Shown here in pieces: positions 17,506-25,733 of a DNA stretch of 64,000 bases. The stretch comes from Streptomyces colonosanans (lineage in GTDB: Bacteria > Actinomycetota > Actinomycetes > Streptomycetales > Streptomycetaceae). Both the position numbers and the translations under genes were made by a program. How positions within the stretch are numbered: position 1 is the stretch's first letter; each line of letters begins with the position of its first letter. Below the pieces are notes generated by a model. The model ran no database searches, had not been told where the DNA came from, and was given only the letters and a program-made list of their open reading frames with translations. The DNA lies in assembly GCF_001866645.1 (NCBI RefSeq), contig NZ_MLYP01000017.1, forward strand, positions 61,194 through 125,193. The letters run 5' to 3'.

Positions 17506-18429
17506 ATGGCCCTCGGAACCGCATCCACCAGGACTGATCGAGCGCGCACGGTGCGCGACATGCTCGCCTCGGGCAAGACGACGTACTCCTTCGAGTTCTC
17601 GGCGCCGAAGACCCCCAAGGGGGAGCGGAACCTGTGGAGCGCGCTCAGGAGGGTCGAGGCGGTCGCCCCCGACTTCGTCTCCGTGACGTACGGCGCGGGC
17701 GGCTCCACGCGTGCGGGCACGGTCAAGGAGACCGAGCAGATCGTCGCCGACACGACGCTCACGCCGGTCGCCCACCTCACCGCGGTCGACCACTCCCTCG
17801 CGGAGCTGCGCAACATCATCGGCCAGTACGCCGACGCCGGGATCCGCAACATGCTGGCCGTCCGCGGCGACCCGCCCGGCGACCCCATGGGTGAGTGGGT
17901 GCCGCATCCCAAGGGCCTGACCTACGCGGCCGAACTCGTCCGGCTCATCAAGGAGTCGGGCGACTTCTGCGTCGGCGTCGCCGCCTTCCCCGAGATGCAC
18001 CCGCGCTCCGGTGACTGGGACACCGACGTCGCGCACTTCGTCGACAAGTGCCGGGCCGGCGCCGACTACGCGATCACGCAGATGTTCTTCGAGCCGGAGT
18101 CCTATCTGCGCCTGCGCGACCGGGTCGCCGCGGCGGGCTGTGTGACCCCGATCATCCCCGAGGTCATGCCCGTCACCAGCGTGCGGATGCTGGAGCGGCT
18201 GCCGCAGCTCAGCAACGCGGCCATCCCGGCCGCTCTGAAAGAACGGATCCTCGCAGCGAAGGACGACGCGGCGGCGGTACGCTCCATTGGCATCGAGTTC
18301 GCCACCGAGTTCTGCGCGAGGCTGCTGGCCGAGGGAGTCCCCGGACTGCACTTCATCACGCTCAACAACTCCACGGCGACGCTGGAAATCTACGACAGTC
18401 TGGGTCTGCATCACTCACAGCAGGCCTAG
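17506..18429 (+). CDS. metF: 5,10-methylenetetrahydrofolate reductase
   Basis: This flavoenzyme reduces methylene-THF to methyl-THF for methionine synthesis. The 307-residue TIM barrel shows [64 protein letters not shown] and PEVMPVTS. No clear Shine-Dalgarno sequence precedes the ATG. The upstream region has a GC hairpin (17473-17489) and a 21-bp inverted repeat that may be regulatory. The MTHFR-family gene Rv2172c is in a similar place in M. tuberculosis. Confidence 0.95.
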   Translation: MALGTASTRTDRARTVRDMLASGKTTYSFEFSAPKTPKGERNLWSALRRVEAVAPDFVSVTYGAGGSTRAGTVKETEQIVADTTLTPVAHLTAVDHSLAELRNIIGQYADAGIRNMLAVRGDPPGDPMGEWVPHPKGLTYAAELVRLIKESGDFCVGVAAFPEMHPRSGDWDTDVAHFVDKCRAGADYAITQMFFEPESYLRLRDRVAAAGCVTPIIPEVMPVTSVRMLERLPQLSNAAIPAALKERILAAKDDAAAVRSIGIEFATEFCARLLAEGVPGLHFITLNNSTATLEIYDSLGLHHSQQA

Positions 18430-18483
18430 ACGCCGCACCGGCGTACGACGCGCTGCGTGGCGGCCACCGGGAGAGGGGCGTAC

Positions 18484-19374
18484 ATGGGCTGGACGGCCCT
18501 CTACATTGCATTTGGCATCGTCGCGCTGTGGCTGCTCGGCGAGGTGCTGCTGCAGCACAAGGCACGCCTGCGCTGGCGGCTGCTCGCGTTCACCGGCTTC
18601 CTGGGCGTCGTGCTCGGCGTTCTGATCCCCTCCGTGGTGGTCATCGGGCTGGGCGCGGCCGCGTTCGCGGTCGGGCAGACCTATGTGACCCTGTCCTTCC
18701 GGCGCGGTTTCGCGTCCGGCTGGACGGTCAACCGACACCACGAGGGCGGTGGCGGCAGTAGGCGCCGCCGGGGCGAGGCGACACCGCAGGATCCCGCACC
18801 GGAGGCCTTCGCCGAGGAGTCGGCCGCTGCCGGAACGTACCGCGGGCAGGACGGCTACGACGACCACGACGACGTCTTCTCGGGCCCGCGTCCCACCAAG
18901 GCCTCGGCCGAGTCGACCGCCGTCTACGACCCGCAGCCTCTTCCCGAGGACACCGGTTCCTACGGCGTCTACACCAACGCGGCGAACCCCGAAGGGAACG
19001 ACCCGTCCTACGCCGCCGCCGGCCAGGCGCGGGACCAGCAACAGGGCTACACGTACGACGGCTACTCCGGGCACGGGCAGCAGCAGTACGGCTACGACGG
19101 CTATTCCGACCCGTACGCCGGCACGCAGACCTACGGTGGCGGCTCCTACGACACCGCGCACGGCGGCGGGCAGCAGTACGGGCAACAGGCCTACGGCCAG
19201 GACCAGTACGCCGCCGGAGGCTACGCGGAGACCCCGCCCGGCGGCGTCTGGGTTCCCCAACAGCGCACCACCGACGGCGCGCTCGGCGGCGAACCCCCGG
19301 CGGAGCAGCCGTACCCGTACCAGGGCAACGGCACGGCGCACGGAAACGGCTACGACGAGCAGTACCGCTACTGA
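18484..19374 (+). CDS. Membrane protein with a long Tyr/Gln/Gly-rich tail
   Basis: This protein of about 296 residues has two or three membrane helices within the first ~75 residues (WTALYIAFGIVALWLLGEVL, then FTGFLGVVLGVLIPSVVVIG). A ~210-residue low-complexity cytoplasmic or surface tail follows. The tail is rich in Tyr, Gln, Gly, Asp and Ser with repeated YDGYS-like units (TYDGYSGHG, GYDGYSDPY). GGAGAGGGG precedes the ATG at 18484. Function unknown; the tail is of the kind that drives self-association in other proteins. It lies 54 bp after metF and may be cotranscribed. Confidence 0.8.
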   Translation: MGWTALYIAFGIVALWLLGEVLLQHKARLRWRLLAFTGFLGVVLGVLIPSVVVIGLGAAAFAVGQTYVTLSFRRGFASGWTVNRHHEGGGGSRRRRGEATPQDPAPEAFAEESAAAGTYRGQDGYDDHDDVFSGPRPTKASAESTAVYDPQPLPEDTGSYGVYTNAANPEGNDPSYAAAGQARDQQQGYTYDGYSGHGQQQYGYDGYSDPYAGTQTYGGGSYDTAHGGGQQYGQQAYGQDQYAAGGYAETPPGGVWVPQQRTTDGALGGEPPAEQPYPYQGNGTAHGNGYDEQYRY

Positions 19375-19387
19375 GCGGCCGGGTCCC

Positions 19388-20926
19388 TCACTGCGAGCCC
19401 CGGAAGTCCGGCCCCTCCACGATGAGTCCGGCCACCAGCGCGCCGGACATGCCGGCGTGAGGGAGGCCGCCACCGGGGTGGGACCAGCCGCCGACCAGAT
19501 ACAGGCCGGGCAGACGGCTGGAGTTGGCCGGAAGCAGACCGCGGCCGCCACCGCCGGCGAGTGCGGGATGCGGCACCGCTCCGCCGTCGGCGCCCGTTTC
19601 CTCCGCGGTGTGGTGCGGGGTGCGCACCTGACGCCATATGAGCCGGTCCGGCAGTCCGGGGACCGCGCTTTCGGCAGCGCTGACCATGAGGTCGGCGAAG
19701 CGCTCGGCCGTGTCGGCAAGGGTCCAGTCGACGCCCGTCGGTGCCGCGGCGGACAGGACCACAGCCTCGTGCTCGTCGTCCGGACGCAGGTCGGGGTCGT
19801 CCGGCCGCAGCACGGTCACCGTGGGCTTCGCCGGTTCCTTCGCGAGGAAGGCCACGAAATCCAGTTCCGCCGTGCGGTCGGGAGCGTGCACGACCGTGCG
19901 ATGCGCGGCACCCGCCTCACGCCGGCCGCGCAGCGCCAGCAGCACGGTGAAGCGCCCCGGCCGCGGCGACAGCAGATCCGGCCGTAGGTCGCCGGCGTCC
20001 TGGAGCAGATGCTTCGTCAGGCGGTTCAGCCGTACGGGATCCACGCCCGCCAGCACATGGTCCGCCTCCACCACCGGGCTTCCCCCGGAGCAGGAAGCCC
20101 GGGCGGTGCCGCCGGCCAGCTCCACTCCCGCCGCCCGGCCGTCCTTCTCGACGATCCCGGTGACCTCCGCGCCGAACACGAACTCCACCTTGCGGGCCAG
20201 GCACCGCTCGTACACGACGCGCGCCAGTTCCCGCATCCCGCCGCGCACGTACCAGGTACCGAAGGCGTGCTCCATGTACGGAAGGACGGCCGCGCTCGCC
20301 GGAGTGGAGCGGGGATCCAGGCCATACGCCAGGGCGTGGCTCTCCAGGAGGGCCACGAGCCGGGGGTCGCGCAGCTCCCAGGCGCCGACCTCGGCGAGCG
20401 TGCCGGCCCGCCGGGTGCGCAGCAGCGTGCGGTGCGGCACCGCCGGGTACGGCTCACGCTCGGCCAGCACCTGCCAGTTGGGCCACAGCGGCTCCTCCAG
20501 GAGCGGCCGGCGTGTGCGGTCCCAGGCCTCGCGCGCCCGCACCAGGAAGTCGCCCCAGCGCTTGCCCGAGCCGCCGCCGAGCGCCGCGTCCAGCGCCGCC
20601 ACGACGCCCCCGCGCGACGCGTTCGGCAGCGAGACCTCCGTGCCGTCCGCGAAGACATGCCGCGCGGAGGGGTCCGTCTGGACCAGCTCGACGCAGTCCT
20701 CCAGCGGTTCCCGGCCCGTCTTGACGAACAGATCGCGGTAGACCGCGGGCAGCGGCAGCAGACCCGGCCCCGTGTCGAAGGAGAAGCCATCGCGCGTAAA
20801 GCGGCGCAGCGCACCGCCGTACGTCTGCGTACGCTCGTACACCACCACCCGGTGGCCCGCGACGGCCAGCCGGGCGGCAGCCGCCATCGCGCCCATCCCG
20901 GCGCCGATCACCGCAATCCGTGCCAT
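19388..20926 (-). CDS. CrtI-like phytoene-desaturase-family FAD-dependent oxidoreductase
   Basis: This protein of about 512 residues opens with the FAD-binding motif IAVIGAGMGAMAAAARLAVAG and then YGGALRRFTRDGFSFDTGPGLL, the conserved CrtI/NAD(P)-binding Rossmann pattern. It ends with LPGLYLVGGWSHPGGGLPHAGMSGALVA, the C-terminal FAD loop of carotenoid desaturases. No other carotenoid gene is nearby, so the substrate is unknown and carotenoid desaturation is not implied. ATG 20926 gives the canonical MARIAV start; an in-frame start at 20956 would add ten residues. Confidence 0.85.
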   Translation of the reverse strand: MARIAVIGAGMGAMAAAARLAVAGHRVVVYERTQTYGGALRRFTRDGFSFDTGPGLLPLPAVYRDLFVKTGREPLEDCVELVQTDPSARHVFADGTEVSLPNASRGGVVAALDAALGGGSGKRWGDFLVRAREAWDRTRRPLLEEPLWPNWQVLAEREPYPAVPHRTLLRTRRAGTLAEVGAWELRDPRLVALLESHALAYGLDPRSTPASAAVLPYMEHAFGTWYVRGGMRELARVVYERCLARKVEFVFGAEVTGIVEKDGRAAGVELAGGTARASCSGGSPVVEADHVLAGVDPVRLNRLTKHLLQDAGDLRPDLLSPRPGRFTVLLALRGRREAGAAHRTVVHAPDRTAELDFVAFLAKEPAKPTVTVLRPDDPDLRPDDEHEAVVLSAAAPTGVDWTLADTAERFADLMVSAAESAVPGLPDRLIWRQVRTPHHTAEETGADGGAVPHPALAGGGGRGLLPANSSRLPGLYLVGGWSHPGGGLPHAGMSGALVAGLIVEGPDFRGSQ

Positions 20927-21382
20927 GCCAGGGACTTTATCGGCCACCGCTGACAAACCGGCCGCAGGCCTGTGACCGAGGCCTTCCCGCAGTCGCCGGA
21001 CCCTCCCCGCCGCGCGAGCGGTGGAGTGCCGGAACGATCATGGTCGTGACCCGTCGGCACCCGGATGTTCTGGTGGCGAGTGCGCAGGACTGAGTATCCG
21101 TACCTAGTCGGTGAGATGAGTACCTGTGCGGATGGGACCCGACCTGCGCGAACGAGAGAGTGGAGCCACGGAAGAGGGGCGCGGCTCCGGCACCGCCGAC
21201 ACGGGGCGGCGGAACGGTGCCCGCCCCTGGCCGCACCTCCCCCCGGTCCGCGCTCGGGGAAGCGCGGGGACGGACCCGGGGAACGACCCAACAGGGGTCC
21301 GGCGGGGGGCACGACGGAGCGCCGGTTCGAGGCGGCCCGCACAGTCGCGGAGCCCCGGACCGGCGCTTTGTACGCCGAATCG
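20927..21382. other. 456-bp intergenic region with two MacR-like sites
   Basis: No convincing gene was found. ORFs on both strands here are Arg/Pro/Gly-rich and lack family likeness. The stretch holds two imperfect MacR-type boxes (21091-21132) and the likely promoter of the leftward CrtI-like gene. Confidence 0.5.
21091..21132. promoter_or_regulatory. Two imperfect MacR-type binding sites
   Basis: TGAGTATCCGTACCTA (21091-21106) and TGAGTACCTGTGCGGA (21117-21132) each match the published MacR consensus TGAGTACnnGTACTCA at 11 of 14 fixed positions, and the second has a perfect left half. Their centres are 26 bp apart. They lie about 165-190 bp upstream of the CrtI-like gene. The regulator gene macR is in the same window. 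Confidence 0.4.
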
Positions 21383-22018
21383 CTACCGGCTGCCGCTCAC
21401 GCGCCCCTGGAGCAGCCGTGACAGTGACGCGTGGACGTCGTCCAGGGAGCGCTCCGGCTGGAACGACTGCCAGTCCAGGGCCGCCACCAGGACCATGCCG
21501 ACCAATGCGGCCGCCGTCAGTGGGACGTCGATCTCGTCACTGAGTTCGCCGTTCGCCACGCCCTCGCGCAGCACGCCCTCGATGACCGCGACGACCTGCT
21601 GCCGGACCACCATGAGTGTGGACTGCCAGGCCCGGTTGGTGCGCCACAGCTCGGCCACATACAGCTGGGTGAAGGCCGGGTAGCGGGCGATGAAGCCGAG
21701 CCCCGCACGGATCATCGCGTCCAAGGCGTCCACCTTGGTGCCGCCGGCCAGGTCGGTGTTCTCGGCCGCCTCCCGGAGCGAGGCGGTGAGAAGTCCCACG
21801 CCGTGCCGCAGGAGCTCCTCGAAGAGGACGGACTTGCTCGCGAAGTTGTAGTAGACGGTGCCCTTCGCGACGCCGGCCCGCTCGGCGATCTCGTCGACGG
21901 TGGTCGCGGAGAACCCCTGCTCCGCGATGAGGGTGACGGCCGCTTCGTAGAGCTTCTGCCGGGTCGCCTCGCGACGGTTCGTCGAGCCGCCTGACGCGGC
22001 GGCGCTGCTGCGTTCCAT
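21383..22018 (-). CDS. TetR/AcrR-family transcriptional regulator
   Basis: This 211-residue protein has an N-terminal TetR helix-turn-helix (about residues 18-65: FSATTVDEIAERAGVAKGTVYYNF) and a variable ligand-binding domain. The ATG overlaps the stop codon of a 29-codon upstream ORF as TGATG, and AGGAG lies just before it. The remains of a YhgE/Pip-type exporter and an ABC ATPase follow in its upstream direction. It probably once regulated this exporter, and it appears intact while its likely targets are not. Confidence 0.9.
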   Translation of the reverse strand: MERSSAAASGGSTNRREATRQKLYEAAVTLIAEQGFSATTVDEIAERAGVAKGTVYYNFASKSVLFEELLRHGVGLLTASLREAAENTDLAGGTKVDALDAMIRAGLGFIARYPAFTQLYVAELWRTNRAWQSTLMVVRQQVVAVIEGVLREGVANGELSDEIDVPLTAAALVGMVLVAALDWQSFQPERSLDDVHASLSRLLQGRVSGSR

Positions 22019-22057
22019 CAGTCTCCTAGCGAGGGGACCACCGGCTGCAGCCGGTGG
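22015..22057 (-). repeat. 43-bp palindrome-plus-constant repeat, copy A
   Basis: Reading leftward, a perfect 20-bp palindrome (CCACCGGCTGCAGCCGGTGG) is followed by TCCCCTCGCTAGGAG, then ACTGATGG containing the TetR start codon. Copy B at 59132-59174 is identical at 40 of 43 positions and also ends on a start codon. The AGGAG of the repeat serves as the ribosome-binding site. Confidence 0.85.
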
Positions 22058-22107
22058 AGCGGAGTCGCGGCCTTGATTGTCACAGGAAAGGCCGCATCGG
22101 AGGGCAT
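22018..22107 (-). CDS. Short ORF upstream of and coupled to the TetR gene
   Basis: Twenty-nine codons start with ATG at 22107 and end with TGA, whose A is the first base of the TetR ATG. Its last 12 residues (HRLQPVVPSLGD) are nearly those of the short ORF before the SDR gene (HWLKPVVPSLGV). All three base differences between the two repeat copies change an amino acid and the Leu codon is the rare CTA. The match is therefore better explained by a conserved DNA or RNA element than by a conserved peptide. Whether it is translated is unknown. Confidence 0.4.
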   Translation of the reverse strand: MPSDAAFPVTIKAATPLHRLQPVVPSLGD

Positions 22108-22124
22108 GGGTCCGGTACCGGTCG

Positions 22125-22789
22125 TCACAGGCTCAGCTCCGGGTGCAGCCGGTCGAGGGTCCACACCTGCTTGCGGCGGGCCGGGAAGGCGGTGAGCGCG
22201 AGGGCGCCCACGGTGAACGCCGCCAGCACGGCGCACGCCTGCCACACCGGTCCCAGACCGCCGCCGGTGATCAGCCTCCTGAGGGCCTCGACGACGTAAC
22301 TCATCGGCAGGTAGGGGTGGATCGCGTTGAAGAAGCCCGGACTGGTCTGCACGGGGTACGTGCCGCCCGCGGACGTCAGCTGGAGCATCAGCAGGGCGAG
22401 CACCAGAATCCGGCCCGCTGCTCCGAAGCGCGCGTTCAGCCACTGGACCAGCGCCGCGAAGCACGCCGTCACCAGTACGTGCCGTCCTCGACGCCCTTCC
22501 CGGCCTCTGCGGCGCTCACCTCGTGCCACTCGAAGGTGTCGCTGTCGCGCAGCCCCTTGACGATGTCGTCTCCCACGGCGATCCGCCGGTCGCCGACCGC
22601 CGCTCCCTTGTCGTCGTTGACGAGCGCCACGGGGATGCGGTCGAGCCGGCTGTAGGGGTCCCAGAACGACCACAGGTACAGGGCGCCGTACAGCAACGGC
22701 AGCAGCAGGAGCGCGACCAGCGCCGCACGTGGCAGCCTCCCCCTGCTGAACCGCCTGAATTCAAGCGCGGCCAGCCTCGGCGTGCGCAT
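22125..22789 (-). pseudogene. YhgE/Pip-family membrane protein, internally deleted and frameshifted
   Basis: Frame one (22789 to about 22469) encodes a normal YhgE N-terminus: MRTPRLAALEFRRF, a membrane helix, and VALVNDDKGAAVGDRRIAVG, ending at VEDGTYW. Just past that point another frame supplies the family C-terminus, from VTACFAALVQWLNARFG to the end at 22125, with QLTSAGGTYPVQTSPGFF and LPMSYVVEALRR. Intact members are around 700 residues, so roughly 1.4 kb seems to have been lost. The junction is near 22468-22475, with a change of frame. Such proteins are exporters or membrane-linked factors; this copy should be non-functional. Confidence 0.8.
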
Positions 22790-23250
22790 CCGCCGTCTCC
22801 TTGTCCTCGTCCGTGCCGTTGTCGTCCGCGCCGTCCTCGGACGGCTTGCCGGGGGTGGGCTCCTCGCGCGTGTCCCGCTTGTCGCGCCGGGCGTCCGGCG
22901 GGCTCCCGCTCCCGCCCTCGGTGCCGCTGCCCGGCGTCGTGGACACCACGACCGCGCCCTCGGGGGCCTCGCCGCACACCGCGAGAACCGTGGTCCCGGC
23001 CTCGGTGAGCGACCTCAACAGAGCCCAGGCCTGCGTCCGTTCGGCGGCGGAGAGCTTGAGATCGGTGTCGTCGACGGCCAGCAGGCGCGGACGGCCGATC
23101 AGGGCCAGGGCCACGGACAGCCGTAGCGCCTCCAGGCGCTCCAGGTCCCGTACGGCGGTGCGGGGCCCCTTGGGCAGCGCGTCCAGGTCGAGTCCCGCGG
23201 CCGTCAGGGCGGCGTCGATCCGCAGCCGCGCCGCGGCCGCCCGCTGCACC
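22761..23250 (-). pseudogene. ABC transporter ATP-binding protein, N-terminal half missing
   Basis: The frame encodes IDAALTAAGLDLDALPKGPR, RLEALRLSVALALIGRPRLLAVDD (signature region and Walker B) and a charged Asp/Glu/Lys-rich C-terminus. No Walker A or Q-loop is present. Homology stops near 23250, where the sequence turns into the promoter region of the rightward HEPN gene. The open frame continues to a GTG at 23375 but that part is antisense to the HEPN start and not ABC-like. Its end overlaps the YhgE start by 29 bp, the usual arrangement of this exporter pair. Confidence 0.7.
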
Positions 23251-23360
23251 CGAATCCTTGAGCGAAGCAAAAGCCCAGGTCGGAACGGATTGTCAGTGCC
23301 ATACCCCACGATGGGCGCATACGGCCACAGCGCCGTCACACAGACGACAGGAGGTTCGTC

Positions 23361-23900
23361 ATGGCCAGCCACCACGCAGCCGCCGCAAGCCGGCGCCGCG
23401 GCCCCGGCCCTGCCCCCTCACTGACCGGCTCCGCGAGCGATCTGCACCCCGTGCTGCGCCGGGCCACGGCCCCGCCCGCCGCGCTCGACCTGCTCGCCCA
23501 GGCCCGCGCCGGGCTCGATGAGGCCGCCGTCCTCGAAACGCCCAACGAGCGGTATGCGACGGCCCATCTGGCGGCCCTGCGCACGGCAGCCGCTGTGCTC
23601 GCCGCGCGTGGGCGCCCGGAGCCCACAGCGCGGCGCCGCGCCAGGATCAGGAGCGCCTGGGAGGTGCTCCCCGAGATCGCACCCGAGCTCACCGAGTGGA
23701 GCGCGCTGTTCGCCTCCGGCGCCCCTCGCCGCGCCCGCGCCGAGGCCGGCATCCAGGGTGCGGCGAGCACCCGCGACGCGGACGACCTGATCCGGGACGT
23801 GGCGATGTTCCTGCGCCTGGTCGAGCGGATGCTGGTACTCCAGCCGGTCCTGCCGCAGTCGAGGCGGGAAGGGGGGAGGGAGATGCCGGACGCGGGGTGA
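23361..23900 (+). CDS. SAV_6107-family HEPN-domain protein
   Basis: This 179-residue, mostly helical protein matches the actinobacterial SAV_6107 family with a HEPN domain: LDLLAQARAGLDEAA, NERYATAHLAALRTAAAVLAARG, then RSAWEVLPEIAPELTEW. HEPN proteins are often RNases or bind nucleotides, but the canonical RNase motif R-x4-6-H is not evident, so catalysis is uncertain. AGGAGG precedes the ATG. The gene is divergent from the decayed exporter locus, whose deletion end lies about 110 bp upstream. Confidence 0.8.
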   Translation: MASHHAAAASRRRGPGPAPSLTGSASDLHPVLRRATAPPAALDLLAQARAGLDEAAVLETPNERYATAHLAALRTAAAVLAARGRPEPTARRRARIRSAWEVLPEIAPELTEWSALFASGAPRRARAEAGIQGAASTRDADDLIRDVAMFLRLVERMLVLQPVLPQSRREGGREMPDAG

Positions 23901-24095
23901 GCGGGGGCCTGCCGGACGCCGTCCGAGGCGGGGTGGGGCCGGGCCGCCAAGTGGTGAGGGTCGGGGCTCTGAGCAGGGCACCGGAGGCAATAGGGTGGAG
24001 TCGCCTGAAGCCTTTCGCCCTGGTACCGGGGATCGGAAGGCCGTCCGATCGCTCCGCCGTACACCAGGCGGTGCCGCGCCGAGGAGTCAACTGCC

Positions 24096-24866
24096 GTGTC
24101 GGACCCGATGCGCCCCCGCGCCTCTCTCCGTACCGCCGTGGTCTGGGAGGTCCTCAAGGACGCCCTCGACCGCCGCGTCAAGGCCACGGGGCGGGCCGCG
24201 CTGGACGTCCTCGACACCGGTGGCGGAAGCGGCAACTTCGCGGTACCGGCCGCTCGCCTCGGTCACCAGGTCACCGTCGTCGACCCCAGCCCGAACGCAC
24301 TGTTCGCACTGGAGCGCCGGGCCGCCGAGGCCGGCGTCGCCGACCGGGTGCGGGGCGTCCAGGGCGACGCCCACGGCCTCTTCGACGTGGTCGAGCGCGG
24401 CAGCTACGACGTGGTGCTGTGCCATGGCGTCCTGGAGTACGTGGACGATCCGGCCGAGGGCGTCCGCAACGTGGTGGCCGCGCTGCGCCCCGGCGGCGTC
24501 CTCAGCCTGCTCGCCGCCGGTCTCGGCGGCGCCGTGCTCGCGCGGGCCCTGGCCGGGCACTTCAAGGAGGCCAAGCAGGCGCTGGAGGACCCGGACGGCC
24601 GCTGGGGCGAGGGCGACCCCGTGCCGCACCGCTTCACCGCCGAGCAGCTCACCGCGCTCGTCGAGGACGCCGGTCTGGGTGTCGGCGCGGTACACGGGGT
24701 CCGGGTCTTCGCCGACCTCGTGCCCGGCGTACTGGTGGACACCGAGCCCGGTGCCCTGGAGGCGCTGCTCAAGTTGGAGGCCGCGGCGGCCGAGAACCCC
24801 GCGTTCCATTCCGTGGCCACGCAGCTCCATGTCCTCGGTGAGACGCAGGGGACGGCCGGGGCTTGA
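24096..24866 (+). CDS. Class I SAM-dependent methyltransferase
   Basis: This 256-residue protein has motif I VLDTGGGSGNFAVPAA (about residues 38-53), the acidic ribose-binding position VVDPSPNAL and the post-motif LCHGVLEYVDDPAEGV. It resembles tRNA-modifying or small-molecule Smt-type methyltransferases. The C-terminal HRFTAEQLTALVEDAGLGVG is the usual substrate-side extension of this family. The start is GTG 24096. Substrate unknown; no neighbour gives a pathway clue. Confidence 0.88.
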   Translation: MSDPMRPRASLRTAVVWEVLKDALDRRVKATGRAALDVLDTGGGSGNFAVPAARLGHQVTVVDPSPNALFALERRAAEAGVADRVRGVQGDAHGLFDVVERGSYDVVLCHGVLEYVDDPAEGVRNVVAALRPGGVLSLLAAGLGGAVLARALAGHFKEAKQALEDPDGRWGEGDPVPHRFTAEQLTALVEDAGLGVGAVHGVRVFADLVPGVLVDTEPGALEALLKLEAAAAENPAFHSVATQLHVLGETQGTAGA

Positions 24867-25143
24867 GCCGTCGCCCGAGACGCGCCGCTGATCAGCGGCT
24901 TGACGGCAGATGGTGTACACCACAGGCCCCCCGATCGGGCGCTGTGGGCCGTATGATCGAGAGACACCGCCCGGCATGACGGGCCGGACGCCGGGGAATG
25001 GAAGCCTCAGCGAGCCGGGACGTGCATGGCGGGTTCGGGTTGGCCAATTGGCGTAGAGGGGCGGGTTTCAAGGGGGCGAATCCCTGCCTATCCTGAAGGG
25101 GACCCCCCGGTCGCCCCGGCGACTGCACGATGAGGAGGACTCC

Positions 25144-25527
25144 GTGCCGCTCTCGGAGCACGAGCAGCGAATGCTCGAGCAGATGGAGCGAGCGCTGTAC
25201 GCCGAAGATCCCAAGTTCGCGACAGCGCTTGAGGGAAGCGGGCTGCGCACGTACACCCGGCGACGGGTCTACCAGGCGGTCGTGGGCTTCCTGGTGGGTA
25301 TCGCGCTCCTCATGGCCGGAATGGTCGCGCAGCAGATCTGGATCAGCGTGGTCGGGTTCCTGGTCATGCTGGGCTGTGCCGTACTCGCCGTGACCGGTTG
25401 GCGCAAGGCGCCCAAGCCAGGTGAGCAGGGGGCGCCAGGCGCCCGCAGGCAGGTCCGGCAGCGACGCTCCATGATGGACCGCATCGAACAGCGCTGGCAG
25501 CGACGCCGGGACGAACAGGGCCACTAG
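25144..25527 (+). CDS. DUF3040 membrane protein
   Basis: This 127-residue protein begins with the DUF3040 motif PLSEHEQRMLEQMERALYAEDPKFA, followed by two membrane helices (VGFLVGIALLMAGMVAQQIW, then VVGFLVMLGCAVLAVTGW) and a basic C-terminus. The start is GTG 25144. An equivalent gene (Rv2169c) lies near the dcw cluster of M. tuberculosis. Function unknown. A hairpin terminator follows at 25552. Confidence 0.9.
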   Translation: MPLSEHEQRMLEQMERALYAEDPKFATALEGSGLRTYTRRRVYQAVVGFLVGIALLMAGMVAQQIWISVVGFLVMLGCAVLAVTGWRKAPKPGEQGAPGARRQVRQRRSMMDRIEQRWQRRRDEQGH

Positions 25528-25551
25528 CCCCGGGCACAAGCCGAAGACCCT

Positions 25552-25586
25552 CAGGGGGCGACCACCAGTGAGGCGGTCGCTCCCTG
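25552..25586 (+). terminator. Terminator after the DUF3040 gene
   Basis: A 12-bp stem (CAGGGGGCGACC/GGTCGCTCCCTG, one G-T pair) with an 11-nt loop lies 24 bp after the DUF3040 stop codon. Confidence 0.7.
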
Positions 25587-25696
25587 ACGTCGTTCATGTC
25601 TGGGCGGGCCGGCGCCCGCGGCCATCCGTCCGCAGAGCCCCGCAGCGGCCGTCGGTGGCGAGCCGGCGCCGCACTCCCCGTCGGCCGGAAGCGCAC

Positions 25697-25724
25697 CGCC
25701 CGCCCTGGACGACCAGGGCGGGCG
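25697..25724 (-). terminator. Terminator of the MoxR-DUF58-transglutaminase operon
   Basis: A perfect 12-bp stem (CGCCCGCCCTGG/CCAGGGCGGGCG) with a 4-nt ACGA loop lies 9 bp beyond the stop codon of the leftward transglutaminase gene. Confidence 0.8.
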
Positions 25725-25733
25725 ATGCCGTGC

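Noticed and set aside
21119..21421. Plus-strand ORF starting just after the MacR-like sites
   Set aside because: Arg/Pro/Gly-rich composition, no ribosome-binding site and overlap with the end of the TetR gene; kept only as a possibility for an unannotated target.
23251..23375. An N-terminal extension making the ABC ATPase an intact gene
   Set aside because: These codons are antisense to the HEPN gene start and promoter and contain no Walker A, so the open frame is accidental.
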